Program-made: the position numbers and the translations under genes | Source of the DNA: Dryococelus australis | Lineage: Eukaryota > Arthropoda > Insecta > Phasmatodea > Phasmatidae | Length of the DNA: 64,000 nt | NCBI GenBank assembly: GCA_029891345.1 | Contig: CM056994.1 | Location: 138,902,457-138,966,456 of the forward strand | Direction of reading: 5' to 3' | Shown here: piece after piece, positions 1 through 12,260 of the stretch | How the letters are laid out: every line of letters begins with the position of its first letter | How positions within the stretch are numbered: the stretch's first letter is position 1 | Notes under the pieces: model-generated | What the model saw: only the letters and a program-made list of their open reading frames with translations | What the model was told of the DNA's origin: nothing | Database searches by the model: none

Positions 1-1952
1 GTACGATACTAGAAATATGTGCTGTATCGTATTTTCAAACTAGCATTTCTTCCGATATTTAAATAGTGTTTTCATGAAGTTTCCGGTGCCTAAATTCTGC
101 GAGAGGCGTGAGTCGTGTAAGTCGGCCCTACACGATATTCAATCTCTGCTTCCTTCTATTATACCCATGGGCACGACAGAAGGCATGCAATTTTCCATAG
201 AAACAGAGAAGAAAGAATGCAACAGTTCATAACCAGACGTTACCTATAGCGCTACTAGAAAATTGTAAATGGCAGGCAAAATATATTGAAGGGGAGCAGG
301 GGTACAAATGAAATCAAATTAAACATGTAGGCCCTTTGTGGCGCATCCAAAAGTAGGAAGATTGTTTCTTTCCCCTGAAGACTGCAGTTATTTAGGTTTA
401 GAAGTACAAGTACTACTAATGTATGGAAAATGAGTGAGTTACGTCACTGTTTACGTATGGAAAACAAGGTATTTTATTTACGTGTGTGCACTATGGGCAT
501 TTACGCCACTCTTTATAACATTAGCAAATTATTCAAACCGGAGGCTAGCCAAGAATTTACTTCGTGGCTGTGGGGTATGGAGGGGAAATTTCATATTCCT
601 ATTTCTGAAAAAAATACGGAATATATAATATTAGATATTAATCGACCCGCTAATATGCAGTTATGGAATCGCAAAATGCTATATACATCCATTGTATTCA
701 AAGGAGATTAGATTTTCCTTACATTAAAATAAAATTAAAGTTGTCGCTTTGTTTTCAAATTTTTGTTTTGAATATTTTATTTATATTTCGGTGGGGAGAA
801 TATGTCCCAATATAACAACTCCATTCCCCGCCCAGCTACATCGTTTTATTTGCATATGTATCTTAAATGACATAATTATCAATCTTTTGCTTTCCGTAAT
901 TAAACAAGCTTTTACGGTTAGAAAATCAAATCAAGCCAAAACTATCACAATATTAAACTTAAGGATTTTATGTGTGGCTGTTAAAATTACTCACGCTACA
1001 CAGCTCAAATGATGTATATCAATACTTTAGAAACAATAATTGATTTTATTAACAAACAACCACAGCTAATCGATTGCACTGTTCTGTTACATACGTATTA
1101 TTGATTTTAGACAAAGGGATTAACGAAATAAATTTTTTCTGACAATAATATAAGTTATAAAAAGAAATAATGTTTCACATAAAAAATTACAATACACCAC
1201 GGCGAATTTTCCACTAAAGACTGCAATTATACGGCGCAGACTGATACACCAACCTATTGAGCTACACACACAGCCTACAGATCGTCCGTATGATAACTTT
1301 AATACATTACATAAATAAAAAATTATCGCGTATTTTATAAATTGTGTTGATTGTTTTACTGTGACAGTGTAAGTAGAACGTTTCCCCGTACTTACACATA
1401 TATTAACTTTAATTTTGTACATACACAAGTTTCAAAAAGCCCGTAATATTTTCTAAATGAACATAAACGGGTTGAGGTAGTTACTTGGGTGTCCGCCATC
1501 TTGTCTGTCCCAGCTTCGTAGGTGTAGCAGACATTCATAACACTTTCAACTGTTGCGAATTTTGGTCTGGAAACGACAGAGATGTAGTATAAGTGAGAGA
1601 GAGGGTAGATGTCATAGTGACATCGCTGCCGACTTCCCAAGCAGCCGTCACTAATTAGACTAGTACTACATTGGGTTCATACCAAGAACTATAGATTCTT
1701 ACCTGCTGGAGTGGTCAGAAACTTTAGGCTAGGGAAGTCCATTCTAGGTGTATCTTTACTCAATGGTGCATGTCCTGTCACTGTAAACTTATATTAGAGT
1801 TTTTTCTCAATTTAAAAAAGACTAATTGAGAAATAATAATGTTTTTTTCCAGCAGATTTAGGCTTTAAATATAATACCAATTATCCTCTCTCCTTGTGCC
1901 CTGCACCTTTATGCTTATACAAAACGAAATAGATACTTTTCTTTCTTTCTCA
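1..1952. other. No recognisable gene
   Basis: AT-rich sequence with short open frames only. None has a recognisable motif, codon bias or splice context. The stretch 1460-1650 is less AT-rich than its surroundings and could belong to a promoter or an untranslated exon of something outside my recognition, but nothing proves it. Confidence 0.5.
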
Positions 1953-2180
1953 GAACTGCGGTGGTGTAGTAGTTAATTACATTCCTCCCACCTAGGCGAA
2001 TCGGGTTCGATGACCGGATGGGTCGCTCCCGGGTTTTTCGCATGTATCTCCCGTTTTCATCACCCTTTCATTCCGGCGTTCCTCGATACTCGCATCGCTC
2101 CATACTCATTGGCTCTCAAAACCTACTTGTTAACAGCTGCCCTAATCTCTCCCCTCAATTTTCCCTTTCCACGACTTAAT
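1953..2180 (+). repeat. tRNA-derived SINE, body and head
   Basis: A tRNA-like head at about 1958-2015 carries an A-box-like segment (TGGTGTAGTAGTTAA) and a B-box (GGGTTCGATGACC). The body that follows matches, with divergence, the minus-strand copies at 35288-35492 and 45569-45742 through blocks such as GGGTTTTTCGC, CGTTTTC, TTTCATTCCGGC and CTCCATACTC. The 3' stem-loop tail seen in other copies is degraded here. The family match is seen directly; the exact ends are approximate. Confidence 0.7.
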
Positions 2181-3309
2181 TCAGTAAAGTACATAAAACC
2201 AGTAAATTCCTGGCTGAAACCAAATTATTGGACACAGTTGCAAATTTTTTATATTTTCGAATGTGTTCAGTACATTGACGAGGATGTGAAAGGCTATGTT
2301 TCTATATATGTTTCTCGGTAATGGATTAACTGTTCTCAAAGAGGTGTCCCGTCAGCCACTCTTCGTAGTTTATCTTTAAATATTTTCTTATATGACCAGA
2401 CTTTCCTGTATTGGAGTGGCTAGTGTTTCATGGCTCGCAATGGCAATGCTATCGTGTTTTGGATACCATCACACTTGATTGAAAGATTACTAAGTTTACT
2501 TAATGATTAGAAACCTGGTGATTTCGTGAGTACCGGCGAAACAGTGATAGTCTTTTTACATACCTACGATATAGTTACTTTTGTGATATGGCAATTCGTT
2601 TCCTTTCACGTCCTTCAGGACTGTCAACCAGTAGTGTATAAATTGATTAAGAGAAATACGTAGAATATAGTACAAAGTACCCGTCAATGACAAATTTGCA
2701 GGGTGTAGAGTGTCTACAGAACTATTGCGGTTTTTCATGATTTTTACTTATGAAGTATACTTGAGGTCTCTCATACCAAAACTCTCTAACTCCATTCGAG
2801 GAAAATTGTCAGAAAACACAAAAAATTTATTTCAAGTTACTATGATATTTACCAGCAGTACACATGGCTTGGGCCTGTTAAAATTGCATGGCTGGGGAGT
2901 CTGTACAAATCTTGTAAAAATACATCTAAGGAATTCTGTGAAAAGTGCAAAAGAGTTATAGAGTTAACGAGTTTGGGAATGACTGAATTGAGACAGAAAA
3001 TTATGGAACGACAGAACGTGGAGAATGGCAGTTTGACAATGACCACTCGAACAAAGAGAATAGTCATTGCGCCTCTATTGCACGCAAATTGTAAAATATA
3101 AAAAAAAAAATGATCACTTTGATAGGGAAATAACAATGAAAATTAAAAAAAAAATTACATAATACTTAATACAGCATTTGAACTACAGATAAACACATGG
3201 CATTAGGTTATAGAATATTCACACCAATTGGTCTGCAACATCAAAACACTGCTTGGTACTACACGTTCTGAAAAGAGGAAAATGCATTGAATGGTGAAAA
3301 ACGAACACC
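2181..3309. other. No gene recognised; weak coding-like trace
   Basis: Mostly structureless AT-rich DNA. A plus-strand stretch at about 2915-3100 stays open and has a plausible composition (CEKCKRVIELTSLG and then MTELRQKIMERQNVENG), which looks like an eroded coding piece. I cannot place it in a family. Confidence 0.35.
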
Positions 3310-4121
3310 TTAGTTACCTAAGTCCTGATCTTGAGTAACATCACTGTGTTCACAATAAACTATATTCGCAGTAACAAGCGTTACTTTGTATTGAAACTTC
3401 AATTTGACTGAAAATGTTTTTGAAATACTGACAGCATTCATCTTCAGCACATTTATCGCCATAATGTCTGACCAGTAAAGTCTTGATGTCAATAACTTTC
3501 ACTGGATTAAGTACCATACCTTATGGCACAAGTTAAGGGTGCAGTCAATCAACTGTTTCACTTTCTTCATCACTGACTTAGCCTCTCCTATATTTGCATA
3601 ATGTGTCAAAGAGAAATACTTTACGTTCCTACAACATTAACTCTTTGGAAAGAAGTAACATTTTTGATGTAATTCATAATGGCGTTTTCAATGTAAAATC
3701 AACACGTGGATTTTAAATATAATTTTTACAACATTGAATTGCTTGTATCAAGGCAGGTAGCCATGTCCTATGTTTGGATACTTGTGGCACCCATATACAC
3801 ACGCAGTGTTTAACTAGGTCAATTGGAAGTGATTACACGAACAGTAGTTACTCATCTCTTCTAACTCTGTAAGTTCTTTCACGGTAGGCATTGGCCATAA
3901 AGCAGTTATTCTTGATTTCAAATCCTGGTGACAAGCACGTTATAAAAACATGTTATATCTATGGAACCTCAGGGAAAGAAAGTACCTTGAGAGACCAAAC
4001 AAAATATTTCTCTTTCAAAGTTTCTAGAGTTTTCCTGCAGCAAACAAACTTCTGCTACTGTCAAAGCTCGACATTTCCAAAACAGGTTTCGGGCACAATT
4101 CTTCAGACCTGCAGAACCTAA
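3310..4121 (-). pseudogene. Unidentified decayed coding trace
   Basis: Minus-strand frames here contain protein-like segments separated by stops, for example KVIDIKTLLVRHYGDKCAED near 3450-3520 and GFEIKNNCFMANAYRERTYR near 3860-3930. Composition is unlike random AT-rich DNA and suggests an old pseudogene or transposon remnant. I do not recognise the family, and a chance open frame is possible. Confidence 0.22.
3765..3831 (+). mobile_element. LINE ORF1 fragment (second copy)
   Basis: About 65 bp here resemble 5615-5680 of the LINE downstream: both read TGTTTGGA.ACTTG.GGCACCC, then TACACACGC.GT.TTTAAC.AGGTCAATT. The shared piece corresponds to the Cys/His finger segment of the LINE ORF1. It is a small scrap of a related copy, too short to date. 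Confidence 0.55.
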
Positions 4122-5439
4122 CCTCATTGCAGATTTTCCATCAGGGGAACTTTCTTCTCTAAAGTGACAATAGTTGCTGATATTAAAGTTGTCGATTAAA
4201 GAAACATTTAGAATCCAAAACCTTTCAACTCTCCAAAATTTAGATATTTTATGGCAATTGTCATTAGTATTCCACGTTCAAGAATAGTATAGGTAGTGAT
4301 TTGGTACAGAAGTGTATAATTGTTAGTAATTTTGTGCGTAACATGTACATGTTACATAGGAGCTACAGAATACATAGGAGCTACAGAAAACTTGTGCTTT
4401 TATCTAGTTTAGCTAGATTAAATAAGATTCCCATTTGCTACTCTATGTGCACAATAGTATAGATTTTTCTTTCTTACGGAAAATAAATTGATAATGAGGG
4501 GTTCTCTGCAACTAGCAATTCAATTTTTATATGTTTGCTTTCCTCTATGAAATTCCTTGAATTAAGAGTTAGTAACGTTTTATACCACGACATCCAAAAA
4601 TCTTTATCTGTTGATATATTTGTAAACTCATACCACATAAAAGAGAATACCAGCCTTTTACATACACGCATACAGTAGTTTTATTTCCATTGTAATTTTG
4701 CAACTACATGAGGTATATTAACAGCTTATTATAATTAATTTCCTAGTTGAAGCATTATTAATTCCATTTAACCTTTTTTCACTTTAAAAATTTTCCTTCC
4801 TGAAAAATCGGTGTTGATAAAAATTTTTGTCAACTTCAAGGTGGAGGCTGTATACACAAAAACGTTAAGTTTAAGTAGTTATTTTCAAATGTTTATTAAT
4901 TTAGAACATTTCTATATAAAAACATTTTTCCATTAAATTTTTGCTATTTATTAAAATCATTTCTTACATTTTGCATTTATTTATATATAACATATGTCTA
5001 CTATGGCCTAAAATTTCTGAAAGATTAGCTTTTTACAATGATAGCTATTTTATTGACTATTGATGCTTTCGATTTATTTTTAAAAAAACACTGAAGACGA
5101 ATGTATTATTTACAACGCGCATAAACAATTATACTGAAAATAATGCCAATAACATATTTGAAATAATTTTCTGTAACATATTGTGGACATGATCAGGTTT
5201 TGCTTATTAGTAAAAATGTTCTTCGCAAAGACTGTTTTTATATTTGCAGAACATCCTCTTACACTGGATGCTGCGCAAAAATTCATAAAAATAGTTTCAA
5301 TACTTTAATGATAATCCTTACAACACCAAATATATAAATGCCGTTTTCTGATGTATATATGAGCAAACAGCTCGTTTCATTTATTATTATAACGAAAAAT
5401 TTTAAGATTTCATTATCATTATAACTATTATTATTATTA
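4122..5439. other. No gene; short tandem duplication
   Basis: AT-rich intergenic DNA without coding signal. The only structure seen is a direct duplication of ACATAGGAGCTACAGAA at about 4354-4388. Confidence 0.5.
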
Positions 5440-5559
5440 GGCGATCGGCACTCGTAGGAGGAGGATGTGTCTCACTTCTCCTGCTCGAGGATATTTTTAA
5501 GTGTTTAAAAGTGTTGGAAACTTCCGACTTCTGAACACTGGGAGTCTTTTGTATGCCTC

Positions 5560-6050
5560 CAAGTGCAGATTTGTGTTCAGTATGCTGTAACACGTTTTAT
5601 GGTAAACAAAAGTTAGTTAAGTGTTTGGAACTTGCGGCACCCGTCTACACACGCTGTATTTAACCAGGTCAATTAAAGTGAGAACTATGTATGTCTAAAC
5701 TGTAGTGATGTTTCAACTATGACTAGTTATTCAACTAAACGCAGTTGTAAAGCAAATAACATTCTTGAAAAAATTAATTCAAATGCTGAACATAAGAATT
5801 GTACCCTGAATTTTACGCACATGGACAGTGAAGATTAAGGTCTAGAACACATCTCTACTAAATTACTGATAATATGGATTCCAGAGTAAAGTCTACGTTT
5901 GAGGGTCTGTGCGGTAAAATTCGTGAATTAACTGAGGAGGTGAGAGGAAAAAATGTTGAGATGGTTTTGTGGAGGTCCGCAGACGGAAACTAAGTCCTTC
6001 GCTGCGCCATAAAAGGGTCACCGACATCCAAGCCAGCTGCGGCGTGTAAA
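5560..6050 (+). pseudogene. LINE ORF1 remnant with PHD-like zinc finger
   Basis: In broken frames the segment reads CSVCCNTFYGKQKLVKC, then HTRC-like and YVCLNCSD pieces. That spacing is the one found in PHD/treble-clef fingers at the start of ORF1 in several insect LINE families. A helical stretch beginning MDSRVKSTFEGLCG follows. The role in live relatives is nucleic-acid binding in the ribonucleoprotein. Several frame changes make it non-functional. Confidence 0.55.
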
Positions 6051-6512
6051 CAAGTGCAACTTGGTGTTAGAAATGACGTGAATATTAAAATAGTTCCTAT
6101 AGCTCTAAAGTCCCCTATGAAGGCTATCTTTGTTTCTCGGTTTACATTTTATGTACAAAAGAATATTATAGTGACACACACACACAGATATATATATATA
6201 TATATAAACAAGAGCTTTTTGTTTTATGTGTCGGTGGTGGAATCTGATTATGAACGTAAATTTAAAACGGTGTTTTGGCCTGCTGGTTGCTTAATTATCT
6301 CATTCTACGGTAGGCTACAGAACGAACAGCTGTTTGGCGCAACAAACGCATTAAATTCTCTCAGTTTAACGCCACAGAATGAATATCAACCTTCTGTTAT
6401 TATTCATAACAATAGTGAGACGACTGGAGGAGTCTAAACCGAATCCACCTAGGTTATGTTGAGGCAAACGGAGGTGCTACTATTAATTATAATTAACTCC
6501 AAGGAAGGATGA

Positions 6513-6569
6513 GGATCTCAAGACCTCGATGTTAAGGGCCGTCCATATCTATTCACTCACTCACTCTAC
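6513..6569 (+). repeat. 5'-truncated SINE 3' end with 10-bp target duplication
   Basis: This 57-bp piece is the SINE tail in plus orientation: CTCAAGACCTCGATGTTAAG, then GGCCGTCCATATCTATT and a (CACT)n end. It is flanked by an exact direct repeat GGAAGGATGA at 6503-6512 and 6570-6579. That is the signature of target-primed retroposition. It lies between the ORF1 and endonuclease parts of the LINE, so it inserted after the LINE. Confidence 0.8.
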
Positions 6570-6576
6570 GGAAGGA

Positions 6577-7400
6577 TGAATTTTGTCTTTATTATCAAAA
6601 CGTTAATGGTCTCCGAAACAAATCTTTGATGTTCTCACAACATATCAACAGTGTTGATTACTCTGTTATATGTCTAACAGAATCTGGGCCCAATAGTAAT
6701 AGTCTTGATTAGCAACATTTTTTCTGATAATAACTATATTTACATATATATAGGTCTAATAGTAATAGTTTTGAATCTCACTATTTTTCTGATAATATAT
6801 ATGTACATATTAATATACATCGATGATCGTGATGCCAAATTTACTAACCTCTAAAGAGGTGGTGGATTTCTTATAGCCGTAAATTAAACTAAATAATCCA
6901 CATACTGTACAAAAAATTGATTTCCTAAAATATTACGCTGAGTTTGTCTGGATATAAATTTTTATTTGTATTGCCAACTAATTTTAAATCGGAAACATAT
7001 ATATTCCTCCACAACTGTTTGTTGATAACGATATTAATTATTATTTGAATTTTCTACATTCTATAAATTACCTGTTTATAACTGATCAAATAATGATTGT
7101 TGTTGACTCAAATATAACTGGTATTGATTGGAATTCTGTTCATACTCAGAATATTGCTTATTATTATTATAAACAAAAAGGGTAAATACTTTTACAAATA
7201 AGAGTTTGCTTTATCTGGAACAATTTAATTTCACAGAGCGTTTCTCTGGATTACTTGACATAGTGTTTTCTAATTTTCATATAGATATAGTTGTAAAATC
7301 TGTGGACCCTATTGCACAGGAGGATGTATATCATCCTGCTTTATTATAATGCCATAAAGTTGATTTTGAAAGTTACAAAGAAAGTAATAATACTTCTTAT
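6577..7400 (+). pseudogene. LINE endonuclease domain remnant
   Basis: The start of an APE-type endonuclease is readable at 6578-6690 (CLYYQNVNGLRNKSLMFS, then SVICLTESGP). Weaker pieces follow, including IDWNSVHTQN near 7125, which corresponds to the GDFN...DW region of the family. In an active element this domain nicks target DNA. Frequent stops and small indels show it is inactive. Confidence 0.65.
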
Positions 7401-8259
7401 AATAGGAATTATAAAAATGCGGCTATTTATAATTATTTTTAGCTTTTAAAGGTTTTGATTGGAGTCCCTTTCGTAATATACAAGATGTTGATCAAATGGT
7501 AGATTACCTTATCAGTAACTCTCAATAAATAACATTTCACTTAAATTCAAAGGTGAACAGTTCTAGAAGTAAATACCATGTATGGTATTCAAAAAATCTA
7601 ACTATACTTTTAAAAATGAAGGAACTTCTATTTAAATTATGCAATTGTATGAATTTAATTAATATCCTTTTTCTGAGTACAGGAGAGCTGCGAAAGAAAA
7701 AATTAAATTTGATGAGAAATGTGGCAAGCCAATATTAAATGTAATTTGAAAAACATCCTACTATATTTTGTAAATATGTTAAAATTATGAATAAAGATGA
7801 CAGAGAGAAAATAAACCTATCATCCAATAGTAAAGTAGTTAATATCCTGAAGCCCTTGACAATAATTTTGCCAAACATTTGCAGAGGTATATGTACAGAC
7901 CACTCATTATATCAGTCCTCAATTGAATTATTATGGTAACGATTAGCATCCATCAACTCCGACAGTTACACAAGTTTTGGTTCTTTAGACAATAAAAATA
8001 CTAAAAAGTAGTAAGCCTAGTTAATTTATTCCACTATTTGAACATATCTTTAAAATTTAGTCTTTCTTGTAATGTATAGCCAAGCTTACGGAAAAAAGCA
8101 AAAGTTTTCCAATTTTTAAGAAAGGTAATAAGCATGGTGTACATAATTACATGCCTATATCTCTATTATGTAATTTCTCAAAAAATTAGAGAAGGTAATT
8201 CATAGATATGTATATTTTCACAAAAAAAATCTTAGTTTCAGATAGCCAAAATAATTTTC

Positions 8260-8870
8260 AGATGGGTAAATCTACAGCAATGAATTTATTTAACTTTTTT
8301 AGCGATTTATATGAAGGTGTTACATCTACAAAACATATTGATGCAATATATTTTGATTTACGAAAAGCTTTTGATACTTGTTAACACTCGGTAATATTGG
8401 AAAAAATACAAGCCATAGGTTTAAGTAAGACATATTACAGTTGGTTTTCCAATTATTTTCCTATAGAAAGTTTGGTAATGAAATTAGAATATTAACATTC
8501 TTATAAATTTAATGTATCTTTGGGTGTTCCACGAGGCGGAGCACTATCTCCATTGCTGTTTAATATTTTCATAAGTGATATTGATAGTGTTATAAATAAT
8601 TCACGAGTTCTTCTTTATGCTGATGACTTGAAGATTTATAAAAATATTGATGATTTAAATGATTATGTACTTTTACGGGAAGACGTTTTTGCTTTCATTA
8701 ATTGGTGTGCGAATAATGCAATGCTACTTAATCTAGGCAAAACTATTTGCATTTATTTTACAAGACAAACAAGTCCTTTTGTATGTAAATATAATATAAA
8801 TAAATATGTAGGTAATCTACAGAGAAGATTATGTTCGTGGTATTGGTGTGATTATAGACTCTAAATTATA
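8260..8870 (+). pseudogene. LINE reverse transcriptase domain remnant
   Basis: Canonical RT motifs follow one another. MGKSTAMNLFNFFSDLYEG is at about 8262. Motif A, DAIYFDLRKAFDTC, is at about 8341. Motif B, GVPRGGALSPLLFNIFISD, is at 8521. Motif C, LLYADDLKIY with the catalytic DD, is at about 8610. The longest open part is 8520-8864. The downstream segment 8848-9042 continues the thumb region in another frame. The clear motifs make the identification firm; the interruptions make it a pseudogene. Confidence 0.85.
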
Positions 8871-9741
8871 TTTCCATGACCGTGTTCATAGTCATATTAG
8901 TAACTCTAGCGGTACTTTAGGATTAATTAAATTTATTTCCTTTTCTGCTTCAACACCTGAGTGTCCGTTGTTTCTGTATTATTTAGTTAGACCTAATATT
9001 AGGTTACTGTCCAGTCAATTGGAATTATATTACCACCACTGATTCAAATAGATGGTAAATGTTTAAATAACTGTTTTTAAATTATATTTAATAGATTCTC
9101 ACTAAACAATAAATTTATCTATTATAATATAGAGCTCATTATATTTAATGCCCTGACACTGAAAGACAGACGAGTTGTTAAAATTGCTTTATTTTTCGTA
9201 AATGCTTTTCTTTCTCGCTTATTTTGTTCCACTATTAATAAACTGGCATGCCTAAAGATTCCCAATTATATGCTTAGAACTTAGAATACCTTCTGTACAT
9301 TAGATCCTACAAATTATCTAGTCGAAATAAGCGTTTTTAATTGTAATAAATTCTGTTCTAAATTTGATCCCTTTCAGGGAAATAAAATAACTTTTCTTGC
9401 TCTATTAAAGCATAACAATAGTTAAGAGCAATGTTTGATTTTTGAGCTTCAAACCGTTAATTCTCATAAATTTATTTTTACTCTTTATTATTTTAGTAAA
9501 GTAATTATGTATTTTAGCAAAATTGTGCAAATTTTGTGTAGAGTCCATGTATGTATATTTGTGCCTTTTGTGTTGTTTTGGTAATGTGTAGGTGTTCAAT
9601 TGTCTGTTTTTTGTGTATTCGTCTTTTGTTCTGAGTTTTTGTTGTCTAAATTAATGTTTGTATGTGCGTGTCACCCAGTTAATAAATAACACTGTTAGGT
9701 GGTGCATTAAACTTGCAATAAATAAATAATAATAATAAATA

Positions 9742-11129
9742 CTATAATTTTTATTATTAAGAAGATTTTTATGCACATAATATTATTTCTCAGATGTTTT
9801 GGTTAGGTTAACGAACGATAAAATTACGCTTTCCTGTAACAAAATTTTATCGACCTTCCTTTGCTTTTCTTTGTAGTTTTATATTATCTGGTAACTTGTT
9901 GACTAAATAAAATTTTAACTGTTTCTCTTAAAGTCAATGAGTCAATGAACCAATGTAGCCTGTTTTGAAATATCGTATACATGAAACAATGTTTTATTTC
10001 ACTTGCTAGTTTATTGAACCTGTAAAGTAAGTGTTTCAAGGTTTTTTTTTTACTTTAATCATTCCTCGTGCTTTCTTCATGGTTGTGGGGGGAAAAAAAA
10101 CTTCGTTTGGAAAAATCTAAAGTTTCAACCCAAAAATGTTGTTACGATAAAAAACGAATAAATAAATGAATAAATATAAAACAACATTGAAAATTGTTTA
10201 CTTTTGCCTACGTTCCGCGAATGAGAGGATTTCTATTGGTTCGGAAACATACCCGTTTGAAACAGGAAATCGAAAGTGTTAGAAATATTTACTGACGTAT
10301 ATTATTGATCTACATCTTTGGTGTGTCAATATGAAACCCTAACTGCGCACAAGTGTTTCTAATTTGGACATTGAAATATAGGCTCAAACCGGTTATAACC
10401 AAATGAGAAATAAATGCTATCAGCAATTGCAATCAATTCAAGGTTTTATTTGATGAAGTGCAAAGGGCGCGCAGTTTGGCCTGCTACGAAACATCACCGC
10501 GTAAATCTATACAACTTCATGAAGTCTAACGGAACGTTTACATACGGCTATATGAGAGGTATTTTTGGTTACATATTTTGTGTTAAATTATCTCACTTCT
10601 TCATTTTCAGACGTCAGTTAGTTCTTTGAGGTATTGTGTGGTCTGGGTTTAAATAATCTGCGGACACTTAAACTTCGTTACTTTAAAATCGTTTCTACAA
10701 AAATTAATAAAAGTATTGAAAATGAAGGAAATAAACGATGAAATGTATCGTCTATACAAAAGTAATGAATGAATTGCTTTGGAGCGTTAACCATTAAGGA
10801 AAGAAAACATACCTGAACACTTTTTACTGGCGTATTGTAATTGTATGTCGTTCTTAAATACACGGTAATATAAAGCCACAATTTTAAATTTCTGTTTGAA
10901 AATAGGATGGAGAGAGCAGTATTTAATAGAATGCAAAGCCGGTATGTATAAACCGTTTTCTTATAAACCATTCTTACAAAAATATTAACTTAAAACTTTT
11001 TATCCCATATCATATTCTTATAATTCATTTTAAATTTTGACACTTCGTCACCCTAACGCCTAAATGTAGCAACAGACTGACAAAGCAGTAAGAGATCACG
11101 TGAAGTGGCAGAAAATAATTAATAATCAA
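9742..11129. other. No gene recognised
   Basis: AT-rich DNA with short shadow frames. The frames at 10414-10629 and 10678-10971 show no motif and no codon bias. Nothing else supportable was seen. Confidence 0.5.
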
Positions 11130-11189
11130 TCAGAGCCTTCCACGATTTTTACAAGCTTTATTTAGTTTGCTTGTTAGTTTGTACGTTCG

Positions 11190-11740
11190 GGTGAAATCTC
11201 GCAAGTGAATTTTGACTATTCCTAGGTATTCAATGGAGCTGAAACTTGGTATACAAATAGAAACCCGATGACAATGCAATAATATGGTGACAGCGACCTG
11301 TGCTGCAGTCAGGATCATCTCCTCAGGAGGGAACTCTTTTTTTGAGGTGAAATCTTGCAAGTGAATTTTGACCCATTTCTAGATAGTCAATCGAGCTGAA
11401 ACTTGGTATACATATAGAAACCCGATGATAATGAAATTATATGGTGCAAGCGACTTGGTGATGTAGCTAGGATCATCTCCTCATGGAGTAACTCCTCAAC
11501 GGTTAATTGTGTGGCGAATTGAAAACCGCCACGATAATGGGATGTTTTTCCTACGGTTTTTTTCCTCCAATTGTATGTATGTGTGTGGGTGTGTTTAGTT
11601 CAAATCTTGCAAATAAATTTAAAACTATTTACCACTACCAAATAGAGCTGAAATTATGCATATATATGTAGTTCCGATAACAATACAATGTGAAGGTACC
11701 ACTGAGCTGATCTGTCGATGGAGCTGGAAGTTACAAGCTT
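11190..11740 (+). repeat. Diverged tandem repeat, three units
   Basis: Three related units start near 11194, 11348 and 11602. Each begins with AAATCT.GCAA.T.AATTT, continues with GAGCTGAAAcTTgg.ATA, and the first two end with AGGATCATCTCCTCA. Spacing is 154 bp for the first pair and about 254 bp for the second. The third unit is the most diverged and is preceded by a GT-rich stretch. No coding potential. Confidence 0.65.
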
Positions 11741-11820
11741 TTGTGTATCTTAGGCAGTATCCAAGACACTAGGAGTCATGTATTATTAATAAAAATTGGT
11801 GAAACTAAAAATTGAAAAAT

Positions 11821-12260
11821 AAAATAACTGTAGAATACATTTAAAACCAATATTTTATTTATAAATGCACAGAAAAGAGAAAAATAATTATAGTATTTAC
11901 AAAATTTGTAGAACTTGTAAGATGTGGTCGAACAGCTGTAATAGACTTTACTACAAATTAATATGTTTGTATCAAATTGTATTTAGTATTTAAAAGATTG
12001 GCGCAAATAGTCTCGTGTCTTACGCAAGATATGGGCTTACTACGCTTACGCAAATGAGGCATACGTTCAATATGGCGCCAAGCTTATATATATAAAAATT
12101 AATTGATACAAACATTGTAATTTGTAGTAAAGTTTATTACGGCTGTTCTGCCACATCTTAAAATTTCTACAAATTGCGTTATTAATATAATTATTTCAAC
12201 TCTTTAGTGCATTTATAAATAAAAGCTTGGTTTTAAAAGTTTTGTTACAGGTATTATTTC
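11821..12260. mobile_element. Fold-back / MITE-like inverted repeat element
   Basis: The left arm (11821-11975) is an imperfect reverse complement of the right arm (12103-12260) over about 150 bp. Examples are ATAAATGCAC against GTGCATTTAT, GATGTGGTCGAACAGCTG against CGGCTGTTCTGCCACATC, and TTTACTACAAATTA against TAATTTGTAGTAAA. About 127 bp separate the arms. There is no ORF, so this is a non-autonomous element or an inverted duplication. The terminal motif and target duplication were not resolved. Confidence 0.65.

Larger units (their letters stand above)
5440..9741 (+). mobile_element. Decayed Jockey/CR1-like LINE (non-LTR retrotransposon)
   Basis: Parts appear in the order expected for a non-LTR retrotransposon. 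First comes an ORF1 zinc-finger segment (about 5560-5720) and its downstream coiled part (MDSRVKSTFEGLCGKIRELT at about 5875). Next is an apurinic-type endonuclease N-terminus (CLYYQNVNGLRNK and VICLTES, from 6578). The reverse transcriptase follows at about 8260-8870. A long AT-rich 3' region ends in an (ATAA/ATA)n tail at about 9717-9741, typical of these elements. Stops and frameshifts occur throughout, so the copy is dead. The clade is inferred from the QNVxGLR and GVPRG...YADD motifs. The 5' end is approximate and probably truncated. Confidence 0.8.

Noticed and set aside
430-711. 93-codon open frame as a gene
   Set aside because: Overlaps another frame on the same strand, has no motif, homologue or splice context, and composition matches the surrounding AT-rich DNA.
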